A stretch of DNA of 32,551 nt from a virus, in IMG/VR virus record IMGVR_UViG_3300008113_000298, positions 1 through 32,551 of that record. One strand, 5' to 3'. The stretch's first letter is position 1. Each line of letters starts with the position of its first letter. Under the pieces are notes generated by a model, which had not been told where the DNA came from, ran no database searches, and saw only the letters and a program-made list of their open reading frames with translations. The position numbers and the translations under genes are program-made. Below are positions 6,119-18,100 of the stretch, in pieces.

Positions 6119-8488
6119 TTACGCTCCAGTGTAGATGATAAAGTTTAAGGCCATGAACGGGTTCAATATATTAACTGCTGTCTGGCTAAATGTGTTTGGA
6201 GGGTCTGTTAATATGCCGCCTGAGTTTCCAAGGTACTGACCCAGTCCTGCATCATCTGGCGGATTCCCTGTTCCGGGTACCGCATCAGTGTCTGTAGGAT
6301 TGCCAGGTGCATTTCTAAAAGCAAAATATGGGTTCTCGGCATTGCCTCGTAGATCATGTTCGTGATCAGGAAGATTGGTCTTTTGTAATGTTATTTCCTG
6401 ACTGCCGCCGCCTACTCGTGCTTGATAAGGATCTAACTGATTAATATCTGCTTTAGGATCTGTAACACGGTTAGCACTTGTGCCTATTGTTTCCACTTCA
6501 ACCAGTGGATCCCAACCGTCACCGGACCCCGGACCTTGCGGAACTTTGTTCTTGCTGTTCATATTATCAGCGCCCAATGGGAATCTACCGCGCATATCAG
6601 GCAATCTAAATGTTCCTAAGCCTAATAGTGTTTGAGAGTCTCCGTATGTATATTTGATTGCGTCAAATAATTCAGGATAATCAGAAGTTTGTACTTCAGA
6701 TCCATCACATAGTAACCAACCAACGGGTGCCGTTGGGCCAGCGTAGGGTATTAATGCTCCAACTGGGATTCCAACAATGCTAGACCATAGGTCGGATTTC
6801 TTAATCTTCTTAACACCCTGTGCGCCGCCATCCAGTCTACTAATGACAAATTCGTCAGTTTCCTGTATTGCTGTAACTGCTGGCTTTTCTGAGATGAATG
6901 TGTCACTTAATCTTGTAAAGAATCGTTTTCTATTGCCCACCGGTTCTAATGTCTGTATGCTACCTGCTGTAGTTTGTGCGCCAGTTACTGCACTAGTAAA
7001 ACTCACACTTGACACTGTAGCCCCTGTAACAACATATGTACCACGATAACCAATTGGTGCTATGTTAGCAACTGTGATAGTGCTACCCACTGGATAAGGA
7101 GGAATTGTCTGTGGATCAAATGTTAACGTTACAACAGTCCCAGTACCAGAGGCCGATAATGTTGTTAAGGTAGGAATTCCTCGTTGTCCATCAAATTCAA
7201 CTTGACTACTAACTATATCACCGGTTAATTCAAACACCGTTGAACTTGCAAGTTTACTTGCTGTACCAGACACGTTGCCAGTAACACTGCCAACTAGTGG
7301 GCCATAGAACGCCCCATCAAGTCGACTAGCAAGGATTCTATTGAATCTTTTTTCGGTTGTTCCGATGTCTGCGCCGAGATCAAAATTAGGAACAATTGCT
7401 CCGCCTACAATAAGTTGTTTGTCTTCTGCAAGAATAAGGTCGCCACCGACAGATATATTCTTAGCAACTCCGAGACCTCCAGTGATTAGTACAGCGCCGG
7501 TAGTTGTATTAACAGATTCAGTTGTGTTAGTAAACTTGGAAACACCATTAACTAACATAGTACCGTTGACGTCTACTGTTTCTTGCGGTGCAAAATTATT
7601 TGGGCCCAGTCCTATACGCTCTGCACTATCAACACGCACCATAGTACGAATTGTACCGTTATTGTTAACACGTATATCTAAACTCGAGCCAGTTGTTTTG
7701 TTTAGTAGAACACCAATAGTGCCTTCTAAACCTAATGTAATTTGTCTGTCAGCACCAATGGCAAGTCCTGTACTGTTACGAATGTCAATACCAAAATTCG
7801 TACTACTTGTAACATCGCCGCGTAAGAAATTTGCGGCTGGTACAGATGTAGTGCCAACTAACAATGCGGCTGCATTTTCAGCCACACCAAAATAATTTGC
7901 ATATGAACTGTTTAGATTAACACCTGATTTGACTTCTGTAAAACCTGGAATAACACTTTTAGGAATAAAATTAACTTTACTAATAATCATGACACGTTCG
8001 CCGCCAACAAACTGGCTAACTACTGTCTGACTATTGTTTGCAGTGTCTACAATAATTTCAGGTTCTGCTCCGGTCTTGGCTCCGCTGGAAACGTTAGGGC
8101 CAACTAAAATCCAACCTGATCCTGTGAACAAATATAACTGTTGAGTATCAGTGTTAACCCAAAGATCGCCGGCAATACTACTCTCAGCATCAGGAGTAGT
8201 AGAACCTTTCTTCAATCCTCCGGCTGCTCCCCAGCCAGTGCCATCGTACACTTTGAGTTGATTAACACCTTCTGTGGTGTCATACCATAATTGGCCTTGA
8301 ATTGCATTGCTAGGTTCTTGCGGGCTGGAAAAATTCTCCAACAAATGTAGCAAATCTTCACCAATGATCTGTCCGTAGCCCGTGGTATTTCTACCCGGGA
8401 ATCTCAGTGAAGTAGTGTCGTCAATTGTGTTGTCTTCAACAGTGATTGATCCGTTTAATTGGTTGGTTCTAAAAATTCTATATGACAT
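6119..8488 (-). CDS. Short-tail-fibre-like protein with phage tail collar domain
   Basis: 789 residues. Residues 1-85 are the shared fibre module (SLRFPGRNTTGYGQ, LLHLLENFSS, IQGQLWYDTT), followed by GDLWVNTDTQQLYLFTG. A long beta shaft follows, with an Ig-like insert near residues 445-510 (TVVTLTFDPQTIPPYPVGST). A tail collar domain begins near residue 577 (GALIPYAGPTAPVGWLLCDG) and continues with TFRLPDMRGRFPLGAD. NLPDHEHD places an HxH pair at residues 709 and 711, as in the metal-binding receptor domain of T4 gp12. The end (NPFMALNFIIYTGA) is also gp12-like. It probably acts as the short fibre that locks the baseplate to the cell. GAGG upstream overlaps the end of the 204-aa gene, 2 nt away. 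Confidence 0.88.
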   Translation of the reverse strand: MSYRIFRTNQLNGSITVEDNTIDDTTSLRFPGRNTTGYGQIIGEDLLHLLENFSSPQEPSNAIQGQLWYDTTEGVNQLKVYDGTGWGAAGGLKKGSTTPDAESSIAGDLWVNTDTQQLYLFTGSGWILVGPNVSSGAKTGAEPEIIVDTANNSQTVVSQFVGGERVMIISKVNFIPKSVIPGFTEVKSGVNLNSSYANYFGVAENAAALLVGTTSVPAANFLRGDVTSSTNFGIDIRNSTGLAIGADRQITLGLEGTIGVLLNKTTGSSLDIRVNNNGTIRTMVRVDSAERIGLGPNNFAPQETVDVNGTMLVNGVSKFTNTTESVNTTTGAVLITGGLGVAKNISVGGDLILAEDKQLIVGGAIVPNFDLGADIGTTEKRFNRILASRLDGAFYGPLVGSVTGNVSGTASKLASSTVFELTGDIVSSQVEFDGQRGIPTLTTLSASGTGTVVTLTFDPQTIPPYPVGSTITVANIAPIGYRGTYVVTGATVSSVSFTSAVTGAQTTAGSIQTLEPVGNRKRFFTRLSDTFISEKPAVTAIQETDEFVISRLDGGAQGVKKIKKSDLWSSIVGIPVGALIPYAGPTAPVGWLLCDGSEVQTSDYPELFDAIKYTYGDSQTLLGLGTFRLPDMRGRFPLGADNMNSKNKVPQGPGSGDGWDPLVEVETIGTSANRVTDPKADINQLDPYQARVGGGSQEITLQKTNLPDHEHDLRGNAENPYFAFRNAPGNPTDTDAVPGTGNPPDDAGLGQYLGNSGGILTDPPNTFSQTAVNILNPFMALNFIIYTGA

Positions 8489-8490
8489 AA

Positions 8491-9105
8491 TTAGGCCTCA
8501 TTGAATCCTGTTAAACTTTGTACTCGAACAGTATAATCAATTTGAATAAGCCTGTTTAAAGATTTTTGCACAGGGTGAAAAATAACGTGAGTTAACAATC
8601 GTCCAGTACCTGAGGGATTAAAACTACGTAGCCCTAATTCATCAAATACATAAGGACTTTCATTATATGTTGCATTATCAAATGCTTCTTGATCTGCTGG
8701 CTCGCCGTAGTCTAGCAAACAACTAACTACAATGTCAGTATAATTTGTGCCAGTCAAATGACGAGTTTCAATTTTATTACGTACAGGATCAATGTTGTTT
8801 GCTGATCTATCATCTACAACTTTTGTGTAAGTTTCATTATAAAGGCTGCTGTTAATGCCCGCTGTGTTTGGGGTCAAATAGGTAATAATACCAGTTGGGT
8901 CAACTGTGGTACCTCCATTGCCAAATACCATTTCGTAAATAAATCCTTTGCCCTCGTTGCCAAGACTTTCTGCAAGAGAGATACTCATATTTTCATAATG
9001 AATGGCGTTACGTTTATCAATAGCAATTTCGCCTGTTTCGGGATACCAAATTTTGATATGTCCTTCTACAAGAAATCCTGCGTTTTCGTTGGGTGCTTTA
9101 ATCAT
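8491..9105 (-). CDS. 204-aa putative baseplate/tail structural protein
   Basis: 204 residues with N-terminal EGHIKIWYPETGEIAIDKRN, then AIHYENMSISLAESLGN, a Gly/Thr-rich loop region (MVFGNGGTTVDPTGIITYLT) and a C-terminal YVFDELGLRSF followed by IQIDYTVRVQSLTGFN. No enzymatic motif, signal or membrane segment is visible. The sequence style fits a small beta-sandwich virion protein. It lies between the giant wedge-position gene and the collar fibre, the place held by gp8-gp11 in T4, so a connector between wedge and fibres is a fair guess. Homology to any named T4 protein is not claimed. AGGTAGGA precedes the ATG, and a late promoter motif lies 19 nt upstream, inside the stop of the giant gene. 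Confidence 0.7.
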   Translation of the reverse strand: MIKAPNENAGFLVEGHIKIWYPETGEIAIDKRNAIHYENMSISLAESLGNEGKGFIYEMVFGNGGTTVDPTGIITYLTPNTAGINSSLYNETYTKVVDDRSANNIDPVRNKIETRHLTGTNYTDIVVSCLLDYGEPADQEAFDNATYNESPYVFDELGLRSFNPSGTGRLLTHVIFHPVQKSLNRLIQIDYTVRVQSLTGFNEA

Positions 9106-9124
9106 AATTCCTACCTATTTTGTA

Positions 9125-9132
9125 TATTTATT
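9125..9132 (-). promoter_or_regulatory. T4-type late promoter motif AATAAATA
   Basis: Minus strand GGAATAAATATAC, 19 nt upstream of the ATG of the 204-aa gene. Its central TAA is also the stop codon of the giant gene. Spacing and sequence match the other late motifs in the window. Confidence 0.6.
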
Positions 9133-12100
9133 CCGACAAATCTACACCCTTGGCACGGATGAACTTAGCAGGGTCGCTAGTTGCATCCGCTAGGGCAATA
9201 TTCTGTTCTGTCCATGTACGACCAATTCGTTTTTGTACAATAATCTTAACTCCAGGCGGTGGTGTATCTGTTAATCTCACATACGCACCGATATTCTTGT
9301 TTACAGCAAATTCTGCTTCTATTAGTTTATTTCCACTTGGACTGTCTGGGCCTAGCGTTTCGTCAAATATTTCAAGTGGACTCTTTCGAAGTCTACGGCC
9401 TCCAACAAATACTTCAATGTCTGTACTTTCCCAATATTCATAAGGAATACTAGTGTAATCAACAACTGTACCTGTGCCTGTGCCGGCGGCAGATGCTATG
9501 AATCCAGTACCGACAGCGTTTGCACTAGCACCTATTAAACCAAAATTAGTAGTGCCTACGGATGCTATCACATACCCTCGTCCAGGTTGGATACGTGTTA
9601 CTGGTATTACTCTAGTATCTTTATACCATCCTGTTTCTGTTGCTGGATTAGGAAGAGGAGCAAAAGGCAATAATATCTGTACATATTTAATTGCTTGCGG
9701 AACAACTACACTTGTTGTTGGAATAACAAACGGTGTGGTCCTCGAAGGATTTACAATAGTTAAATCGTATGATCCAACACTTTTGGCACTGGTGATAAAT
9801 GTTAATTGTGTTTCGCTAATATAAGTTGTAGCACATTGGTTGACAAAATTTCCAAGACCGTCAACTATAGTCGGATCTCCAACAAACACCTTGACATCAC
9901 TACGGAATCCTGTGCCTGTAACAGTACACACTTGCCCGCCTAACGGAAAGGCTGTGTTGTTATTAAAGTTGTAAGTAAAGTTGGTTACAGTTACGCCTGT
10001 GCTGTTTGGATAATACTGGCTTCCAAGAGTAAATCCATCAGATATTACTTCAGTGTTTAATATTTCGTCTTTGTAAGGAACAGTATTAACTATACCTTGG
10101 TCTCGTAGTCGTGTTCCCACAGGGTATTGCGGTTTAATACCAGTACCCAATGTTCCACGACGTAACTGGCTTAATATGTTGCCAGTCTTTTTCAAATATT
10201 CAATTCTTTCTTTATCAATGACTATTACGCCAGGCTCGTTTTTTAACGCATTAGGAGTTGTTAATCCGCTGGCATCAACTACAGTAATTTTAGAATCGTA
10301 TCCGTTCAGAGGTTCTGCTAGGCTAGTGCTAGTGGCATCATCGATACGTTTGTAGACTACTCGGTTCGTCATATCTTTAAAAATTCTATAACCAAACGAT
10401 GACCGTGTAGTATTACTATTGAATACAATAACTTCTACCATATCTGCTGATTGTAACTGTCTTGTAATTCTTACAAATCGTAAATTATTTTCAAGCACGT
10501 AATCAACATCTGCAACTAGTAGTTCTCCGTTGACAGAGATCCATACATATTGGGCTGCTAGTGCTGGCTTGTTTAATGCAATGCGACCAGATGTTAATTG
10601 AGTGAATTTTGTATAATCAACAGCGCCCGGAACAAGACTAGAATTGAATTTAACTACATCATTAAATCGTTGAATATCTAGTACATCATGATTACTAAAT
10701 GTTGTTACTTCAATTGATGTGTCGGCCGGATACGAATCTAGGAATGTAATTACGCTACCTGAAATAGTATACTTTGCATCTTTGAGTATGGACAAAGTAA
10801 CTTTATCGCCAACTACAGCAACATTGCGTTTTAATTTTAATTCGTTATTATTAGAAACCCAGTTCCAATCTCTGGCACGTTGAGTCGGCAGTCCGTTAAT
10901 ATACACTTCAACTTGATCTGGGTCAATAGAATTGAATGAATAATCTACAGGACTTACACTGTAAGTTCTAGAAGTTCCCGCAACATCAAAGTAGTAATTA
11001 TCAATAGATTTAACAATACTGCCATCAATTACAACAATAACATTATTTTCAAATGGCTCTTTAAACAACGGTGCGTAACTTAATGTGTATGCAGACGTTG
11101 TACCATTGTGTACTATTGTTTCTTTTTGCACTTTGCTGATTGTGTTTACAAAACTGTTGATAATAGTAAAGTTGATAATACTGCCCGCTTCGGGTGCAGT
11201 ACTAAATTTAATAACAATGTTGCCAGTATTCTCGAATGTTTCATCAGCAATAAATGTTGTTACAGATTCCGCCACTCCGTCGACTGTAACAAACGCAGTA
11301 TAATTCTCAGTCGATCGTGCCGCAGTTACATAGTCTGTGGTTAATCCGTCAGATATAAAGAAGTCTAAGTCTAAGATGCCAAGGCCGTTTTGACTTAAAC
11401 TTGTAACTGCAACTTCGTCGCCAATTGTTGGTGGCACTAGTAATCGTATTGTCTGTGTTCTATAATCAATAGAATAATCTTCATTGACGATTCCAACATT
11501 GTTATTGATTTTAACAAACACAGCATCGGCTGTTCCTGGACGTTGTCCTAATTCAAATTCTGTATCTGCAACAGTTTTTACACGGTAGAATCTAGTTAAT
11601 ATTGTAGGTGAGCCATCGCGGACCTTGTCGTACACTTGTATATCAACAGTGTCCACAACTTGTCCGGGAACAACTTCTTCAGGTGCGTGACTTGAAAATA
11701 CAGAAACAAACCCATCACCATCCACATTAATTGCGTCAGGGTTAATACCTCTGGCACTTTGGTATGCTAGATCACCGCCAGTTAAATCAACGTCAAAGGT
11801 AGTGTCATCTGGTCGGAAACTACCGTCACTGGTGCTTTCACGTAGAACTATTTTATCTCCGTTAGTCAACGGAACGTCGTTAGGTATTACAAAAAATTGC
11901 GTACTACCGTCGCCGTAGAGACTATTCATAATTGCAGTTACATTGAGTACTACGGGCAAGGTGTCTAGTGTTGTTTGGGCAGTACTGACTATTAGTTGCT
12001 GGTCTGCAACATCTTGTTGTTTGTTGATAACCGCAGTAATTGAAGCGTTGTACTGAGATATTGCAAGAGTCAATGCCGCGTTAGCAGCCAAGCGAACGTT

Positions 12101-15100
12101 GGCCTGTGCTACAATTAACGGTTCAATCTGCATTGCAAGAACTAAATTACCGTCTAACAATGCTTGATTATATTGTGCAGTTAAATCATCTAGATAGGCC
12201 TGTTGTTGAACAAGATTATCAGCGGCGGCCTCTTTAGCGGCATTTTTTTCTGCACGTACATTAACTAAAAGTTGAAGATCATCTTCAAGATCAGTAAGTG
12301 TATTTTGTTCCGATATAAGAATAGTTTGTGCCGCGTTGACTGCATCATAGTTAGGATCGTCAATTTTAATTCCGTTTTTATAAACGTTAAGTTCTGCTCC
12401 ATCCGTTAAGATGTAATTCATATCAAATGAGCGGCTGGTGCCGTCACTGATAAACAATCTATCCTTAAACTCGGTATCAAATGTGTCCCAACCTCCTACA
12501 AACCACGGAAGTGCGTCCCATCCTGATCCAATATTAAAACTTAGTCCTTGAATTTCTACGCCGCCGTAGTCTACTCCCTGCATTAACTGTCCAAGGTCTT
12601 TGCCAAGTTGGCCGCTACTTGGAGCATAGTAGTGTTGGATTCTGTCGGCAGCATCTAATAAGTCAATACTCTTTCTGTAATTAATTACTATAACACTTTG
12701 ATTAATTGGTGCTGTTACAAATACAACTCTTGCGAAATAACGAGTATAACCAAGACTAGTGTCTGCAACATTTGTCAATGTGAATTCGCTGTCCAGTATA
12801 TCAATTCCATTTATAGAAATTCCATATGTACCAGGACGACTGTCGGCTGGCCACTTTAAGTCAAATCTTGTTCGGGCGCCACTGCCATCAAATTGTTGCG
12901 ACACACTCAAATCTGTTATAGTATATTTTGCAGAAATTCTATCAAATTTAACTCCAAGTTTGTTAGAACGAACAGGCCCTCTTTCTAACTGTAAACTTAA
13001 TTGTGCTACAACCCCACCTTCTGTATCAAGTCCGCCATCGAGTGTAACTGTTGGTGTTACTAAGTATCCCTCGCCTTGATTTTCTACAACGACTTTGATT
13101 AATTTGCCGCGACTAACATATGCGGTGGCGATTGCAGGAACAGAACATATTCCAGAAATAATAACTTGAGGAGCAGTTTTATATCCAGCACCTCCGTTGG
13201 TCACGTCAATACTCTTGATAGAATGTCCAGCATTGTAATACCAGTTACTGTATGGCTCTTGTAAAATAATATTATTATCAGATACAATTGCGCCATCAAC
13301 AATTTGAGTTGTAATCGGTTGAATTAATCCAGAATCTGGATTGTAGATTGCTGGCAAATCAAAGTCTGTGGTTAATGTTCTAGACCTATCAAGTTTATCA
13401 TATGCACTGACAAACTCTCTAATCTTAGTTCTATATGGTTTAACTTCTCGAACATAATCTTCGTAACTTTCTAAATTATCGTTCTGATATGTTATTTTTT
13501 GTTTTAGTTCGCCTAGATTATGCTTACTTTTAACAAAACTTGTTTTAAATGCCCAGTCAACAAAAATTTGTTCTGTGAACACATAACGAAGACTTGCAAA
13601 GAATAGTGCATTGTACTCTTGTGTTAGTTGGTCAACAAATATGTTGTTCTTTAACACATCGATGATAATGCGTAGTTCTTCTTTGGGCTCATCATCAAAC
13701 ACATCAACATCATAGAACGGTCCGTCAAAGCCAACGTTACTATTTTTAAATTCATAGATATTAGATTTTAATTGTATTGTACCATTTTGACGACCAATAA
13801 CTTTAAAACTACTATTAATGTCTAGTAAGTTTACACTGTCAGTATTCTTTTCTAACAATAGCCATCCTGAAGAACCAACGTTTTTAACTTTAACTGTTTC
13901 ACCAAGGTCAACAGTTAGGCCGGCTAGTTGATAAGAAAAGTCAACTGAAAAATCAACTTTAGTAAAACTGTTGTATCCGTCAGCATACCAGTCAGCAAAA
14001 TTCCAATACTTGCTGACATTGTAAGTTTGAACTAGATCTTTAATCCATACTTTATTTGTAGTGTCCCAGATATATAATGCCCAGTTGCCCGATGATTGTT
14101 CGTCAGTATTAACTAACGCAGTGTAGGGGCGAACTGTTAACGTAGTGTTGGCTTGATATCCGTTGCCAGGATTCTCAACGACTGCACTGACAACTTCGCC
14201 TTTGATATTGATAATTGTACTAATTTTAGCGCCAGTACCGATACCCGACACTTGTACGTTTGGTCCTCGTCGAGGTTTGCCTAGACTTTCATCGTAACTT
14301 AAATCATTATAATTTTTTCCGCTGTTAACAATAGTAACACGAATAATTCTGCCATCTTCAATTACAGGCTGAAGTACGGCTGTGCGGCTTGGCGCAACGT
14401 TGACAAATCGTAGGTCTGAATACAAGTCTTTAACTGCATCATATTTTAGTGAATACACACTCGGTGCTTCATCTTTATTATAAAGATTACTAATATCAAC
14501 ATCATCAACAATATTGTTTTTAATTAAAACGCGATTGGCACGTTCAACGAATTGTTTTAATGCTTCAAGTCTATTGATAAACATGCTTTGTCGCGGCTTA
14601 CTTAAAATACCGTAACGAAGTTTCATTGGTAACTTAGGATCCGGAACTGGATTTGCTAAATCGTCAAAGCCTATTAGACTTTCTAGCCACTTTTTCTCAA
14701 TATACTTGTTGAGTTGTTTAGACTCATCGCCTTCGGCAACTAACTGATAGTGACTATGAACGTTAACTTCAGTATTATCGATTACCCAGTAGCGGAAATT
14801 AATTGCAACTCTACGGTCCGTGATCAATTCTTTACAGTTAACTAGACTAAATTGTGTTGGGCTGTGAAACGCAATGTACTTGACCCCTTTGCTCTTTGGA
14901 TCAGAAATAAATCCTGCAACATCATTTGCAGAATATGCACGATTATTCACAGCAGGAATAGTCTTTTTATTCTTAACCCAGAAATAATAAGTCGTTGACA
15001 ATGATTCTGCAATAGAATCATATGTTTGTGTAATTGAATACGCGAAATCGCCATACTTACTTTGGCCGCTGATGCCCATGGTCAGGCCTTCATCTGTGTC

Positions 15101-18100
15101 AGCAAGACTGTCCCAGACACTTGGCGTGTATTTAGAACTTACCCATTCGTAGACAGCAACTTCACTGTCATTAAATCTTCCATTCCAACTATTTGTCTTA
15201 TAAACAACTGATCCTTGATAAGTGTTTAGGAACTTAGCACTGGCCAAGTCCCACCATAAACGGCCAACCTGACTTTCATTCCAACCAGTTAGTTGATCAA
15301 CGTTAACTGCTTCTGTACCAATAATATAAGTTGCAGGATCATAAAAAGTCTTATAACTTAATTCTTGTTCGGCAAGGCCTAAAATTTTTCCTTGTAGTGG
15401 ATCAATAAAATCTAGATATTGAATAATTGTGTTCTTGTCAATGTCATACATGAACACTGATTTTATTTTTTTGACATCAACTACCGGTGTAGGAGATTGA
15501 TCCTTAATCCATGATTTAGCAGTACTCTTGAATTCGTAGACAGCGCCTGAAGTTTTGCCAGGATCACCAATGTATACAGAATTTACAAATGTTAATGAAT
15601 TACCGTACTTGGTTCCAAGTACTCCGTCAATGTCCAGTTGTTCTGCAAAAACTAATTTAGTATCATATTTGTCAAACACAAACACTGCGCCAGCGCCCGG
15701 TTGCGGGTCTTTAAAGGTAGTGCTCGTTAAATCAAATAGTGTAGTGTTACTATCAAAAGTGGTAGGGGTATCTTGTAGTATACCGGCGGCATACACTGAC
15801 AGTCTGTCACCCGCACTGTTGAACTCAACTTCAGAACCAAAGCGGCCGGCTGAAGTATTTTTTGGATTTTTAATCAAGTATTGAGCAACGTACTCATTGT
15901 TGATTAATTCAAATACTACCACACATCCTTCTTCCGTGTTCAACCCGCTGTAAGAAGGTGCGCCAACTGCTAGTGTTTTAGCATCTCGAGTGATAGCAAT
16001 TGATTCAGCAAAGTTTGATCCAGTGCTGATAGTTAATGTAGTATTTGGAACTAAATCTCCAAACTGTACAGTGTGTGTTAATACTAATGTTCCGTTACTA
16101 ATAGCATATAGTCTTACTGTTTCGTCTGTAAACGACACAGCCACTACATCATCTGCCACACTTAAATCTGTGATTTCATATAAACTATTAAATCCAGAAA
16201 TCAAATCTAATTCTTGTCCGTCTAAGTCATATAGGAATAATGCAGGCGACACACTGCCAATTGTTCCGCGAGATGCTACAACAATATTTGCAGATGTGAA
16301 TCCGGTAAACTGTGAATAGAATTCCGATGTTCTTCGAGTGTCAGGTAACAAGTTCTTTGTAAATTCAAAAATGTTTGAGGAAGTTTTTGTATATAACGCC
16401 GCATACCCTTCACTGTCATCTGCGCCAGGAACTCCTATTAATAAACGAGCACCGTCATAGGACAATGCCAGCGAGTTACCAAATGTACCATTTGTATCTA
16501 TAAGTCCTGTTGATCCAGCGTTTAACGATTCAGTAAATGACCAGTTAAATGTACTAGCAGGACGAGTAAAATATCTAACTCTGTCGTCAACACCACTTCC
16601 AGTGGACACTGCCATAATTGTTTCATTTTTGCTAACCGCAACTGTACGACCAAAATTATCAGACTCGTCTAATATATTAGTAGAAGTAAATGCAGGTTCG
16701 TATTTCCATACTGCCCAATTATTGTTAACACCGTCGATCCATACTCGATCTCCGGATACTTTAACTGGCAAATTAACTTCGTCTAGTCTATCAATTGACG
16801 AAACTTCGTTGACACTTTCTTTGATTCTCAAAGAACTAAACTTGTAAACAATAAATGGATTACCCACTGTTGCTAGTAAAATATCGTCTTCTGTTAAGTC
16901 GCCTGCTGGAATTTCAATATAATTAAATCCTGTGGCTGTGATCTCATAGACTCCGTCAACTACCGCAGAGGAGTTGATACCGATATAGTCTCCAACTTGT
17001 AATTCTTCGTCTTTATTTCCCGCAAATGTAATTCTGATTACAGGATCACTTAATGTAACTGTTGACACTCGTGCATTGATCATTGAGAATCTGTAGACTC
17101 CCCAAGTATTAACATCATAGCCAATCCAGATTCTGCTGCCTTCTGACAACTGAGATAATTCAAGTGTGGTTATTTCTGCCTTGCTGGTAAAGACAAAGTC
17201 AACATCATCTTTTCTAATATATCCAGAAGTATCTACAAAGTAATCGTCCGGAACACGTACCGGGAACGGAGCATGATTATAATCTTCGCTTGGAACATAT
17301 ACTTCGTAGGGCAGGATTCTATAAACGAAATCGTTAGTTTCTTTGTCAATGCTACTGACTAGTTCAAACGGTTGAGGATTAATCAACATTTTTGTTTCGT
17401 CAATACGATACTCTATTTCCTCAAAGGCTGCTGTGGCTCCGTAGGTACCTAATCGAAGTGCCCACTCTTCATAAAATTCTAAACTGTCTTTATCTGCGGA
17501 ACTCAACGGGTTGAACAATTTAGTCAGTACGTTTTGTGTACCTTTATCACGGATCATGCCTTGATAGAATTTGTACTGTGCAACATCATCGTTGATAATG
17601 TTTTCTAGATAATCTCTACGTTGGTATCCAATTAAATGTTTAGCAATAGTTTGTTGGTCAACATCAAAACTATCAGTGTCAAGATCATAAAAATCAAAAA
17701 ATTGATTTGCTTTATAATCCCAGTTAGGGATTAGTTTACTTTCTGGTTTGTTAGGTAGTCTAAACCAACTGGCATCATCGAATTCAGCAGTACCCGGTAC
17801 ATTTCCTTTAGCAGAATAATAAAACTCTTTATATTTTACAGTGTCGCTTAGTGAATAATCTTTCCAGGCTGACCATTCAGTAACTTCTGCACGATCGTAG
17901 ATAAATCCTGGAATATTAAAGTCACCTTGCCAAGCGGCAGTTCTATAGCCAACTGCTTTAATACGTTCTTGGCGATATCCTTGAATCTGATCATAGATGA
18001 CATCGTTAAACACTGTTTTGTTATCTAAAATAATAACGTGTTCTTTTTGTACTGAGTTCAATGTTACGTGGTATATACCGTCCGCAGTGTTACGGGGACG

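Noticed and set aside
7341-7895. 184-codon plus-strand open frame inside the collar fibre gene
   Set aside because: It lies wholly opposite a well-supported minus-strand fibre gene, its product is low-complexity Pro/Ser/Thr/Val and has no recognisable domain. It is an antisense shadow of a Thr/Val/Asn-rich gene.
9474-9824. 116-codon plus-strand frame opposite the end of the giant gene
   Set aside because: Antisense to the IPT/TIG-like part of the giant gene, with no ribosome binding site or promoter.
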